In this document: one piece after another, positions 24,574-36,669 of the stretch
Position numbering within the stretch: the stretch's first letter is position 1
Layout of the letters: each line of letters starts with the position of its first letter
Origin: Urechis unicinctus
Lineage: Eukaryota > Annelida > Polychaeta > Xenopneusta > Urechidae
Assembly: GCA_034190875.2 (NCBI GenBank)
Contig: CM067356.1
Span: 58,184,421-58,248,420, forward strand
DNA: 64,000 nt
Reading direction: 5' to 3'
Program-made: the position numbers and the translations under genes
Notes under the pieces: model-generated
Database searches by the model: none
What the model was told of the DNA's origin: nothing
Seen by the model: the letters and a program-made list of their open reading frames with translations, nothing else

Positions 24574-25510
24574 ACAAACATAAAATTTGTCTTACCTTTT
24601 AGAGTAAATGGGTGTCAATGTTCTTTCAGCAAATCACTTGATTCACATCAAATGTTTCAACAAAATCTAAAACATGACAAATAGTCAGTTAATGTAATCA
24701 TCATTATTTATTTGTAATGAACACGTTTTACACCCAAAAGAGAGCAGTTTGAATGATTATTCTATAAGATAGATATATATGGATAACAATGCTGTTGACT
24801 GCATTAGATGCTGCACAAGTCAAATTTGCTAGATGCGATTATAGTGTCTAGTCTACACTCGGCAAGACTTATTTTGGTGTTTAATTAGTACTCGTTGTAG
24901 GTGCTCATTAACAAAAAATGATACAGCTCACCAAAAACGCCACAAAATGCACATTCAATGTGGGTGGGCTGCACTTATTGACAAACTATTGAAGTTTTGT
25001 TTGACCTTTTTGAGGAATCAGGTGTCGATCTTCTGTCAACAATTCACTTGATTTTCATCAAATATTTTGACCAGTGTAAGTCAGATGCCGTTAAATGTGG
25101 AAATCTGAAACATGACGCAGAGTCAGACAATGTTATAATTCCAATTAATGAATGTTAAACACCTTTGCCCATTTTATACCAAAAGAGAAAAGTTTTTATG
25201 ATTATTTAAAAAAATATTTTGAACCTACATAATAGGGATATATATATATAGATATCAACAATGATGACTTCACGGCAGACTACACCATTCCAAGTTGAAA
25301 GTCCAGTAGGCTCAAAAAGATCAATTGTGGTGTTAAATTAGTGGTGGTTGCTCATCATTTTTAAAACTAAACAAAATAATATCACAAATAACGCCACAAA
25401 GGGCACGTTTACAGAGGGTGGACAACACTTATTGACAAAATATGAAGGTTTGTCTTACCATTATGCGGAATCGCTTATCGATCTACTTTCAACAAGTCAC
25501 TTGAATTTCA
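24574..25510 (+). repeat. Diverged tandem units of about 410-450 bp
   Basis: Three related blocks start near 24574, 24982 and 25433. Each opens with TTGACAAA..TTTGTCTTACC or a variant, then a GGTGTCGAT..TCTTTCAACAA..CACTTGA..CATCAAAT segment. The first two also share the ATATATATGGATA.. and CAAGT..AAATTTG endings. Identity is modest (perhaps 65-75%). No coding sense is visible. Confidence 0.65.
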
Positions 25511-25649
25511 TTTGCCTAAATTGTTTTAATTTTCTTGTCCCGTGTAGCCAAAAAGTTGTAAATCTAACTGAGGGATGGGAGGGAAGAAGAGGTGGTCGGT
25601 TTATGTGTTTGTAAATGTATGCGTGTATGTTTGCATTTGTTGGGGAGTT

Positions 25650-27270
25650 GGGTGAAAGAAAATGGCAAGTTTGGACGTAGCTTGAAATGTAACGTTCCAA
25701 ATATTCGTCTTAATATGAATTTTATGCATACATAAGTAACTTGCTCTTCTCTGTATCTGCAAAGTCTTCGTCGTGGCTTGTGTGTGGTAATTTTTTGTTA
25801 TCCGGTTATTTGTCCACAAAGCGTATATCTGCCGAAGGCGTGGCCAATTCCCCTGTTAACTCTACACTCTTGCCACAATGCGCTTAATATAGTTCTTTGA
25901 AAACAACATGTTTGACGGGTAGACTGTTGTTGCCCAGTGACCCATGTCCCCTACCCCCCTAAGAAGTTGCTACTGCGCAATATGGCAATATGGCGGGCTG
26001 GTGTTAGGGTTGGGCGTTGTAATGATGGTAAATGTTGAAATATGGAATATTACCATGAACGAAAGTATCTAACTTATTAAGAATGGTGATGATATAGAGG
26101 AGAGATTGACCGATAAAGCAATACTGTTCATTCAATAATAGCAATAACATCAGATGAAGCAAACAAAAACAACAGTTTAAAAATCGAATCGAGCAGAACA
26201 CCTCAAACCTGTCAATATGTCTCCACAAGTAAGAATAAGACGAGACTAAGGAGAGGTAAAGACAATATTCCAACACACCTCAAAGCCGGTGTTCTGAAGC
26301 GCTAGTTCTCTAACAATTCCGTTTAGAAGGCTTTTCAGCTGATGATGTTGTCGAGGAAATGCAAGTTATACTTTATGAGCTCAATTTGATAAACCACTAT
26401 GGGTGTCAAACGGCAACAGATTACAGAACGAACGGGAAAAGTTCTATGACAAGGATGCCTTGCACAGTTGAGCTTTGAGCAAACCGCACTGTAGTTGGGT
26501 AGATAAAGGCAAGCGCTAGTCAGTGATGTGTGACGTTTGGATGGACGCCCCATATGAAAACATAGCAGCAAACAAAACTTACGGACTTAACTTGGCGTTT
26601 TGCCAACCAGCCACAGCTAACCAACAGTTCTAGCACAATACACACTACTCCTCAAGTTGTTGGGGGTGGGCGCCGAGTGCAAAATGCGAAAGAAGACGAA
26701 CACCTGATGATTGAGTTAGTGTGCGTGTATTAGAAAGTGTCAGAGTGTATGAGAGAGGACGTAAGTATGTGAGTGAGCGAGGGTGTGTGTGAAAGAGAGA
26801 AGGGTCGACATATGGGCACAGAAATGAGGTGGTACATGACAGCAAAGTCGTATTGCATTTGAATGCCAGGTAGTGAAGGCGGTAAACAGTGAGGCTAAAA
26901 TCAAGAGAAAACTTTCCCTGTAGGCAGAGACATGGGTAGTTAGAGAGAGTGAGATGACAAAAAGTTAAAGGCCTGACAGGACTGAGTTTAAAAGATGGTG
27001 AAAACATTGTTTTCGCTGTGGGTATAAGTCCGTGACGACTGCGACCCAATCATTTACTTTCTTTAAAAAGAAGACTGACACGAACCAACGTACGTTGTCA
27101 GTCGCGTAAAATGAGAAAAGCATTTGACTGTTCATGCTCACTAAGTAACTGCTTTCGTGTTGCTCAATAAGAGACACGGGAGGTGTGTAAGTTTGTTTAA
27201 ACTCCCTTAGATGGCTTAACCAATCAACAATTGGTATAAGCTAATCTCCTAATGAAAGCACCTATCTACA
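25650..27270. other. Gene-free stretch
   Basis: Frames of up to 134 codons occur on the minus strand at 26645-27049, but they lack any recognisable domain and have low-complexity Leu/Ser/Thr content. I see no gene. Confidence 0.45.
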
Positions 27271-27279
27271 TATACTAGC

Positions 27280-30060
27280 GATCCTCCAAATGTAGGCTCC
27301 AACTACCTCTGATACACGCCAATCGTCCAAATAGGAAATCCAACTACCTCTGATACACGCCAATCGTCCAAATAGGAAATCCAACCACCTCTGATACACA
27401 CCAACACACTCAACTATCTCTGATAACCGCCAATAATCAAACTGGGGGACCTAACTACCTCTGATACACGCCAATCGTCAAAATAGGAAATCCAACTACC
27501 TCTGATACACACCAACACACCCAACTATCTCTGATAACCGCCAATAATCAAATTGGGGGACCTAACTACCTCTGATACACGCCAATCGTCAAAATAGGAA
27601 ATCCAACTACCTCTGATACACACCAACACACTCAACTATCTCTGATAACCGCCAATAATCAAACTGGGGGACCTAACTACCTCTGATACACGCCAATCGT
27701 CAAAATAGGAAATCCAACTACCTCTGATACACACCAACACACTCAACTATCTCTGATAACCGCCAATAATCAAACTGGGGGACCCAACTACCTCTGATAC
27801 ACGCCAATCGTCAAAATAGGAAATCCAACTACCTCTGATACACACCAACACACTCAACTATCTCTGATAACCGCCAATAATCAAACTGGGGGACCTAACT
27901 ACCTCTGATACACGCCAATCGTCAAAATAGGAAATCCAACTACCTCTGATACACACCAACACACCCAACTATCTCTGATAACCGCCAATAATCAAATTGG
28001 GGGACCTAACTACCTCTGATACACGCCAATCGTCAAAATAGGAAATCCAACTACCTCTGATACACACCAACACACTCAACTATCTCTGATAACCGCCAAT
28101 AATCAAACTGGGGGACCTAACTACCTCTGATACACGCCAATCGTCAAAATAGGAAATCCAACTACCTCTGATACACACCAACACACTCAACTATCTCTGA
28201 TAACCGCCAATAATAAAACTGGGGGACCCAACTACCCTGATAATACGCGCCAATCGTCAAAATAGGAAATCCAACTACCTCTGATACACACCAACACACT
28301 CAACTATCTCTGATAACCGCCAATAATCAAACTGGGGGACCTAACTACCTCTGATACACGCCAATCGTCAAAATAGGAAATCAACTACCTCTGATACACA
28401 CCAACACACTCAACTATCTCTGATAACCGCCAATAATCAAACTGGGGGACCTAACTACCTCTGATACACGCCAATCGTCAAAATAGGAAATCCAACTACC
28501 TCTGATACACACCAACACACTCAACTATCTCTGATAACCGCCAATAATCAAACTGGGGGACCTAACTACCTCTGATACACGCCAATCGTCAAAATAGGAA
28601 ATCCAACTACCTCTGATACACACCAAACACACTCAACTATCTCTGATAACCGCCAATAATCAAACTGGGGGACCTAACTACCTCTGATACACGCCCAATC
28701 GTCAAAATAGGAAATCCAACTACCTCTGATACACACACCACTCAACACACGCCAAACTATCTCTGATAACCGCCAATAATCAAAATGGGGGACCCAACTA
28801 CCTCTGATACACACCCAAATCGTCAAAATAGGAAATCCAACTACCTCTGATACACACCAACACACTCTCAACTATCTCTGATAACCGCCAATAATCAAAC
28901 TGGGACCTACCTAACTACCTCTGATACACGCCAATCGTCAAAATAGGAAATCCAACTACCTGATACACACCAACATCAACACCGCCAATAAGATCAAACT
29001 GGGGGACCTAACTACCTCTGATACACGCCAATCGTCAAAATAGGAAATCCAACTACCTCTGATACAAACAGCCAAATCTCTGATCAATAATCAACTGGGG
29101 GACCTAACTACCTCTGATACACGCCAATCGTCAAAATAGGAAATCCAACTACCTCTGATACACACCAACACACTCCTAATCTGATAACCGCCAAAATAGG
29201 GGGGAAATCCACACGCCTCTGATAGGAAACAAACACCAACACACCAACACACTCAACTATCTCTGATAACCGCCAATAATCAAACTGGGGGACCTAACTA
29301 CCTCTGATACACGCCAATCGTCAAAATAGGAAAAACTAGGACTCAATATCCTGATAACCGCCTAATCAAATGGGGGACACACCAACACATCTAGGAAATC
29401 CAACTATCTCCAAACACACCCAACTATCTCTGATAACCGCCAATAATCAAACTGGGGGATCCCTAACTACCTCTGATACACGCCAATCGTCCAAATAGGA
29501 AATCCAACTACCTCTGATACACACCAACACACTCAACTATCTCTGATAACCGCCAATAATCAAACTGGGGGACCCAACTACCTCTGATACACGCCAATCG
29601 TCCAAATAGGAAATCCAACTACCTCTGATACACACCAACACACTCAACTATCTCTGATAACCGCCAATAATCAAACTGGGGGACCTAACTACCTCTGATA
29701 CACGCCAATCGTCAAAATAGGAAATCCAACTACCTCTGATACACACCAACACACCCAACTATCTCTGATAACCGCCAATCATCAAACTGGGGGACCCAAC
29801 TACCTCTGATACACGCCATTCATCCAAATTAGTGTACTCAATTACACCTGATAACCACCAATCATCACAATTAGGGTACCCAGTTACCCTGGATACCCGC
29901 CAACTATCACATTATGGACTTCCAGCTGCCCCTGATACCCGACAATCATGTGGACCCCTACTTACCTAACTACACCTGATACCCCCAAATCACCTAAATG
30001 TGGCCCTCGATCTACCTCTAACAGACATCAATCAACAAAATATGTGCTCCTAGCTACCGC
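27280..30060 (+). repeat. 111-bp minisatellite array
   Basis: The unit includes CCAATCGTCAAAATAGGAAA, TCCAACTACCTCTGATACAC, ACCAACACACTCAACTATC and TGATAACCGCCAATAATC, then CTGGGGGACCTAACTACC. The GGGGGACC boundary recurs every 111 bases over about 23 units. Each unit is itself made of three related sub-units that share CTACCTCTGATA-type cores. Units between about 28735 and 29430 are scrambled, with short insertions and deletions. From 29820 the array decays into diverged copies. Confidence 0.96.
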
Positions 30061-30559
30061 TGCCAATCATATAAATTTGAGGATGGGAGGACATGGGCGG
30101 GGGAGGGATTGAGCACGGCAAGATTGACAAACACGAGGGTGGAAATGTATAAAGCTAATATTCTTATGTGAGAGAGGAATGTTTGGATATATTTTCAAGC
30201 AATAATACAATACATGAACAGTTCGGTCAATCCTTGGGAAAATAAGCCCTAGTGTATGTTTTTTTTCAACTATTGCCGTTAGCCGCTGGTGAATATTCAC
30301 TCGAATCCTTAAAGACTTTATACATAAGCGGCTAGAGAGTATGGGCGTTTTACGACTGACGTACCTGTGCTCTGGTGTGTTTCATTAAACTCCAGGACGG
30401 TTCACCCTAGACGCAATCATCATATTGTGATTACCCCGTCTACATAAGATTAACTACTAGAATTAACACATAAATCATAGAAATGTGGCAGTATGTTTGG
30501 CTGGACTAGCTGACCACTGAGCGATACTCAAGGTCATCACGATGACGACTGATCAACCA

Positions 30560-31110
30560 TACTAAGTAGCATAGGGCATCTAAATGACCAATTGATCATA
30601 GCGCTGTATCTATAAGGTTGTCACAATAACTAACTGACCGTAGCATTGTGTATCGGGTTGTCACATTGACTTAGTGACCATAAAACTGTGTCTAAGGTTG
30701 TCACATTAGCTCAGTGACCATCAAAATGTATTTAAGGTTGTCACATTGACTCAGTGAACATACAACTATATCTAACGTTGACACATTGATTCAGTGACCA
30801 TCAAAATGTATCTGAGGTTGTCACATAGACTCAGTGACCATCAAAATGTATCTTAGGTTGTCACATAGACTCAGTGACCATCAAAATGTATCTTAGGTTG
30901 TCACATAGACTCAGTGACCATCAAAATGTATCTTAGGTTGTCACATAGACTCAGTGACCATCAAAATGTATCTGAGGTTGTCACATAGACTCAGTGACCA
31001 TCAAAATGTATCTTAGGTTGTCACATTGACTCGGTGACCATAACACTGTATCTAAGTTTGTCACATAAACTCAGTCACCGAAGAACTACTCGATTTATAG
31101 GTTATTACAT
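30560..31110 (+). repeat. 40-bp tandem array
   Basis: Unit TCACATAGACTCAGTGACCA followed by TCAAAATGTATCTTAGGTTG. Central copies (30820-31020) are almost identical and flanking copies are diverged. There are about 13 copies in all. Confidence 0.95.
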
Positions 31111-31439
31111 TGACTGCATCTTAGGGCACAACAATGATCAACTGGTGTGTTTGTAGAGAGGTGTCAGCATAATCGATACTTTAACCGTCAGCTGAGCCTT
31201 CGGCAGAAAGAGAGAACCTGACCCGGTCGTGTGCGTGGGTGACAAACTTTAAAGGGGACAGAATCAGGGCGGGGTGTGTTGAAGGTGTAAGGAAACTCGA
31301 CCCAGGCTTCAGGCTCGCATAGTTGATTGCAATACATACTCTGGTATATGAAACATGTTTCCCACCACCATGCACTTAGACGTTCGTACGCAGCAATCTG
31401 AGGGGATAATGTGCACAAAACTGTTGCAAATGTAGTCAA

Positions 31440-32790
31440 CAGGTAGGGAGCGTTGGTAATAGGGAGAGTTGTTGGAGGGGAGCGTTGATTGTAGGAAGCG
31501 TTCGTGATAGGTAGAGTTGGTGGTAGGGAACGTTGGTGGTAAGAAGGGTTCGTGGTTGGAAGGGTTGTTGGTAGGGAGGAGGATTGGATGGTTGGGAGGG
31601 TTGATAATAAGATGGTTTGCGGAAGGGGGGGGTTGTGGTATGGAGGTTTGGTGGAAGGGACGGTTGGTGGTAAGAATGGTCAGAGGGTTGGTGTAATAAT
31701 AAGGGTGGTGAAAGGGAGGTTTTGTAGTAAGAAGGGTTGGTGGAGGGGAGGGTTGGTGGTTAAAAGGGTTGGTGATAGGGAGTGTTGGTGAGAAGAGAGG
31801 GTTGATGGAAATATAGGGTTGTGTGATAAGGAACGAAGGTGGTAGGGAGCGTTGGTGGTAGGGAGGGTTGGTGTAAAATAGAGCGTCGGTGGTAAGGAGA
31901 GTTGTACGAAGGAATGGTTGGTGGTTGGTGGGTAGGGTTGCTTGTAGGGAGTGTTGGTGGAAAGGATTGATGTTTGTAGGGAGGGTTGGTGAAAGGGATG
32001 GTTGGTGGAAGGGAGGGTTGCTGGTAGTAAGAAGCGTTGGTGGTAGGGAGGGTTGGTGGTAAGAAGGGTTGGTGGTAGGGAGGGTTGGTGGTAGGGAGGC
32101 TTTTTTAAAGTGAGCGTTGGTGGTAGGGAAAGAGGTTGGTGCAAGAGAGGTTTGGTGCAAGGGAGGGTTGGTGGAAGGTGGAAGGTAAGGATGGTGGTAG
32201 GGACGGTTGGTGGTAGGGAGCGTTGGTTTAGGGCTGACGGAAGGGAGTGTCGGTGTAAGGTTTGTTGGCGGAAGGGATCGTTGGTGGAAGGGACTTTTGG
32301 TGGTAGGGAGCGTTGGTGATCTGGAGGGTCGGTGTAAGGGAGGGTTGGTTGAAGGGAGGGTTGGTGGAAGGGATGATTGGTGATGAGGAGGTCGGTGGAA
32401 GGGATTTTGGTGGAAGGGAGTGTTGGTGGTAGGGAGTGTTGGTGGAAGGGAATGTTGGTGGATGGCAGGGTTGGCGCAAGGGTTGGTGGTAGGGAGGTAG
32501 ATTGTATGGAGTGTTGATGGAAGAAAAAGATGATGGTAGGGATGTTTGCTGGAAAGAGAGGGTTGGTGGCAGGGAGCTTTGTTGAAAGGTAGTGTTGGTC
32601 TATGGGATGGTTGGTGGAAGGGAGCGTTGGGTGTAGGGAAGGTTGCTCGAAAGAATGTTTGGTGGAAAGATGGGTGGGTGGTAGGGAATGTTGGTCGAAG
32701 GGATGACTGGTGGAATTGAGCAATAGTGGTAGGGGGGTCGGTGGTGAGGAGGGTTGGTGGTAGGGAGCGTTTGTGGTGGGACGGGGTAGC
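31440..32790 (+). repeat. G-rich 15-16 bp minisatellite
   Basis: Variants of GTTGGTGGTAGGGAGG and GTTGGTGGAAGGGAGG are repeated about 85 times. The complementary strand reads as long open frames of 283 and 347 codons rich in Pro, Thr, Asn and His. These frames arise because the repeat lacks stop triplets on that strand; they have no domain, splice or start context. The G-rich strand holds many runs of GG and GGG that could form G-quadruplexes. Confidence 0.95.
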
Positions 32791-33313
32791 GGTATATATA
32801 CGCTACAAGATCCAATGTGAGATTTTTCTTAAGCCCAATTTTTAGAATTGCAACGCAATCAATGAACCAGGACTTTGCCATCTACACCCCGCACACGCCG
32901 AGTATGAACTCGATGAGTATTGACGCTAGTAAGGGCGGAATAATGGTAATTATAATGACCTACCGGGCAGATATGGATGTGTGTAGTGATCGTTTACAAA
33001 CCATTCTTTTCATCCAGCTTATGTCACAACTGGTAGTTAATGGTTAATTTAGATATATGCCTTTAATTATAATCAGTACTGATATTATTAAAACAAATGA
33101 TGAAAAACAGCAACAAGGATGCAAACCCCATGCCGGGGCACAGTGAATATTATACGATACAATACAATTGAGGGCATGACGTCTACCTCCCTCCAGGTAT
33201 AGGGGAAATTGCTCCCCAATTTAATAGGTAATGGTAATATTAGGATTTTAGGTCTTTTCAACAACAGCGGCGGTAATGGATGATGATGATTGTGATGCTT
33301 AGACAGCTCCCCA

Positions 33314-33374
33314 TAAGTACCCGTTGCCCAGAGCATGAAAGGTCCAGTACGGTACTATTGAGCCACTGTGTAGG
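33314..33374 (+). repeat. Dispersed repeat fragment
   Basis: The segment AAAGGTCCAGTACGGTACTATTGAGCC..TGCATCCCTTTTCAG recurs at 63772-63829 with a few changes, and both are preceded by GTACCCGT..GCCC-type sequence. This suggests members of an interspersed repeat family, not otherwise classified here. Confidence 0.6.
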
Positions 33375-33530
33375 ATGCATCCCTTTTCAGAGAATGGACC
33401 GCCACTTAACGTGAACATCCGAGTCACATGGAACAAGTCAGGTTTCAAACCTTGGTATCGAACCATTAACCTGTGTTTTGAAAGACCCAGCAATGAGGAC
33501 ATTCCTCTGAGCGCGCGCAAAAGTCAACGT

Positions 33531-33890
33531 ATGTATGTATGTATGTATGTATGTATGTATGTATGTATGTATGTATGTATGTATGTATGTATGTATGTAT
33601 GTATGTATGTATGTATGTATGTATGTATGTATGTATGTATGTATGTATGTATGTATGTATGTATGTATGTATGTATGTATGTATGTATGTATGTATGTAT
33701 GTATGTATGTATGTATGTATGTATGTATGTATGTATGTATGTATGTATGTATGTATGTATGTATGTATGTATGTATGTATGTATGTATGTATGTATGTAT
33801 GTATGTATGTATGTATGTATGTATGTATGTATGTATGTATGTATGTATGTATGTATGTATGTATTTATATTTGTATGTATGTATGTATGG
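33531..33890 (+). repeat. (GTAT)n tetranucleotide array
   Basis: About 83 uninterrupted GTAT units to 33864, then a short variant stretch. All frames stay open because the repeat contains no stop, which gives Met-Tyr-Val-Cys and His-Thr-Tyr-Ile artefact proteins. Confidence 0.99.
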
Positions 33891-33984
33891 TTTATTAATA
33901 CTACATTTGCCGGACACCTCGGCGTCCTTCTCTAACTGTATTTCCCGGACATATAGGTGTGCAGCATAAATTTCAGATGTTTCA

Positions 33985-35195
33985 TATCCTTCCATTTCAT
34001 GTGCTATAACAAATGCAGCATTATCATATCGCTACATTGTAATGCTGTGGTTAGTGTGCGTGTCTATCGCCTGTTTCCCAACCTTTCAGTATTTGTTCTG
34101 AACCAACGGTTACTGATCTATTCCTTACATTGAGCTGGCTCAAACAAAGTCTGCTTGATATTGACAAGCTTTATCGCAAAGAGTCATAATGTTCAGCATT
34201 AGTCGATGCTGCTTGTATATTCACACAGTTTTGTCTTCAGTTATAGTGAAAGTACTTGCAGTTGTGTCAACTTTCTTTTGGAATGTCTGGATGGTTTAGT
34301 GTTCAGCCAAATAGTCTCATTTTCACTGTAAGTTTTAAATCGCGCCACATTTGTTTCATGACTTATTTCGGAACGTCACTGATTTGCTCAGCTGGGGTGA
34401 TCAGCAGGTGTGATATATCATCAACACTTCTGATTGATTCAAAGAAGACATAATCTGTCAAAACGGCCAAAATTGAAGAAAATATATTAAATGCATATGT
34501 CAATATCATACGATTTTCATTGAATGATGTTGCATTCTCTTCACGTTCACGAACAGACTTCCGGTGGGCGTTTTTTCTTAACTACCAAAACTCAGGGGAG
34601 CTGAAAGACAAGTGCAACAGTTATTTAACCATCGTGAGATTCGTACGCTAATCATTGATATACACCGTATATTAATCGCTGGATTAGTGCGTTTGGTCTC
34701 CCTTGAGACAAATCAGGATTTGTGGTTTGCCTGAATATAGTTTCGTTGCCTGAGACAGAATAGATAAACATTGGTGTTTCAACATCGTCTCCCCTTCCCT
34801 ATGATAGAGACTTATAGATACATTGTGAGGGAGAGTGGGAGAGTGAGTGAGATTGATAAAACTGAGAGAAAGAGATAGCAAAGAGAGAGATAGAGAGAGC
34901 GAGCAAAAGGGCGTGAGTGAGCTTGAAAGCAAGCAAAAGAGAGCGATCCAAAGAGAGCAAGCAATGAGAGTGAGAGATAACAAGATAGATAGAGAGGGAA
35001 CAAGAAAACCAGATAGAGAATAATAGTGGGTGACTGGGCAAACTGAGCTAAAGAAAGTGGGTGAAAGAGAGCGAGCAAAGTAGAGTGAGATAGCGAGTAA
35101 GTAATAGAGAGAAAAAGAGATAGAGAGCGAGAAAAAGAAAAGATAGAGAGAGAAAAGAGAGAACGAGGGAGTGAGATAAAGAGAGAGAGATGAGT

Positions 35196-35241
<46 letters not shown>

Positions 35242-35400
35242 GAGAGAGAGAGAGAGTGAAACAGTTACTATCATTGCATGCATGACAGAGGCAATATAAC
35301 TACTCTTTTTTCCATGTACGTTTGTTAAGCGACAGTGGCACCACCTTATTCTGACGCGTGCATAGAATAATATTCGCGTATGTGCTGTAATACTCGTCGT
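33985..35400 (+). repeat. Segmental duplication unit D, partial copy
   Basis: Matches 7205-9110 from TTTCATGTGCTATAACAAA onward, but with the region equivalent to about 7980-8760 deleted. That deletion removes the receptor tail and membrane exons; only a scrap of the stalk exon (about 34710-34760) remains. It ends with the expanded GA tract and CCACCTTATTCTGA. Confidence 0.85.
34825..35258 (+). repeat. GA-rich degenerate microsatellite
   Basis: Expanded counterpart of 8880-9065, ending in a pure GA run near 35196-35236. The 240-codon Leu/Ser frame on the minus strand is an artefact. Confidence 0.92.
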
Positions 35401-35409
35401 GCACACAAA

Positions 35410-36660
35410 CCTAGCCAGTGGCTGAATATCACCAATACAAAGAAGGCTAACATCGTATATTTGATCGCGCGCTTTCTCTGAGCACGTGTCAGATTCGTGA
35501 GGAACGCTTATGTTAGGACATCACGTTTTATTCACAAATGTGAAGACCAGGAAGTTTAAAGAGTTCTTATTGAAGGGATATCAAAATGATTCTCATAGAT
35601 GAGTCTTTACAAACAATTTATATTTTTCTATGCCAAGCCCAGCTCATACGAGCTCTCATTCCACCTCACCTACAGGATTTTATTACACGACGTGAGCTTT
35701 AAAAAATTGACTGAATCTATGATTTAGTTTCTTGCGCATAGGCAAACACTTAAGTCGTATATGAGAGGCCAGTTGCCCTTTTATTATTCTGAATCACGTA
35801 ATATGTAAGGATGCTTCAATGTCAATTCGTCTCACGCATCCCCGTACTTGGCGCTGATTATAATACGAGGTCTATCCTCAGCTCATACCCAGACATGGCT
35901 CTTGCACTCTTGGTTTCGTACAGCGGTCGTAGTTGGTCCTAACGTACACTGTAATTCGTCAACGCAACACTCTGGATGGCGATTTGCCATATTTAAAACC
36001 GAACCATCGAACTGAGAACTGTGTCTTGCTGCACGTGGCCGACGTGAGGAACGGACATCACCTAGTCTTACAGCATCTGACGCTGTGAATCCTTTTTAGT
36101 AGTCAAACCATCGATGAAAGATCCATAAACCCGCTCATACATGCACATAATGTAAACTGGTGAATCACCAAACTGCCTATTGTCAAGTTCATCCTACAGT
36201 TCATTTTCAACAACAAGTTCTTCAATATCGGTGTTATTTTACTGCCATGGAGGACCTAGTTGATCCCACGTGGTGGGTGTATGGTTGCAGCGACTCCGCG
36301 CTAGTGCTACGAGTGGGTTGGCAGGCAGTCGGTCAGCTTGAAAAATAAAGAAAGAACAATAAAGCATACTTTTATTTGATTAAATCGTTGTCGATGACAC
36401 CCGCCTCTTGTCCCTATAATCTCAGTTTAACCGTGAAAAAGTAGCCTTTTCACTTAGTAGGTTCATTTTAATAGTAGATGGAAAGGATACATCAGTACTG
36501 ACGAGACATGACTCCTTGAACGGTAATGCGTGTTATTTGTTTGTACATTTGTACATTTGCCCACCGTATTATCGTTAGAAATGCATAAGACGATAAACAG
36601 CTTTACAAGACTAAGGCATGATAAATGGTTGTTAAACATCAAAACTTACAGGTAAGAATG
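35410..36660. other. Gene-free stretch
   Basis: No recognisable gene. It lies downstream of the broken glycosyltransferase. A minus-strand AATAAA near 36369 could have been its poly(A) signal. Confidence 0.45.
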
Positions 36661-36669
36661 TGTTGTCTT

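Noticed and set aside
27280-29820. CRISPR-like array of regular repeats
   Set aside because: The 111-bp units are continuous with no unique spacers, and the window is a eukaryotic genome. It is a minisatellite.
31309-32723. Long Pro/Thr/Asn-rich open frames (283 and 347 codons) on the minus strand
   Set aside because: They follow the 15-16 bp G-rich minisatellite exactly. Stop-free reading is a property of the repeat, and there is no domain or splice context.
33375-33995. Frames of 119-186 codons of Met-Tyr-Val-Cys or His-Thr-Tyr-Ile
   Set aside because: Translation of a pure GTAT tetranucleotide tract.
34684-35406. 240-codon Leu/Ser-rich frame resembling membrane segments
   Set aside because: Comes from the GA-rich tract read on the opposite strand; the related copy at 8.8-9.1 kb does not conserve it.
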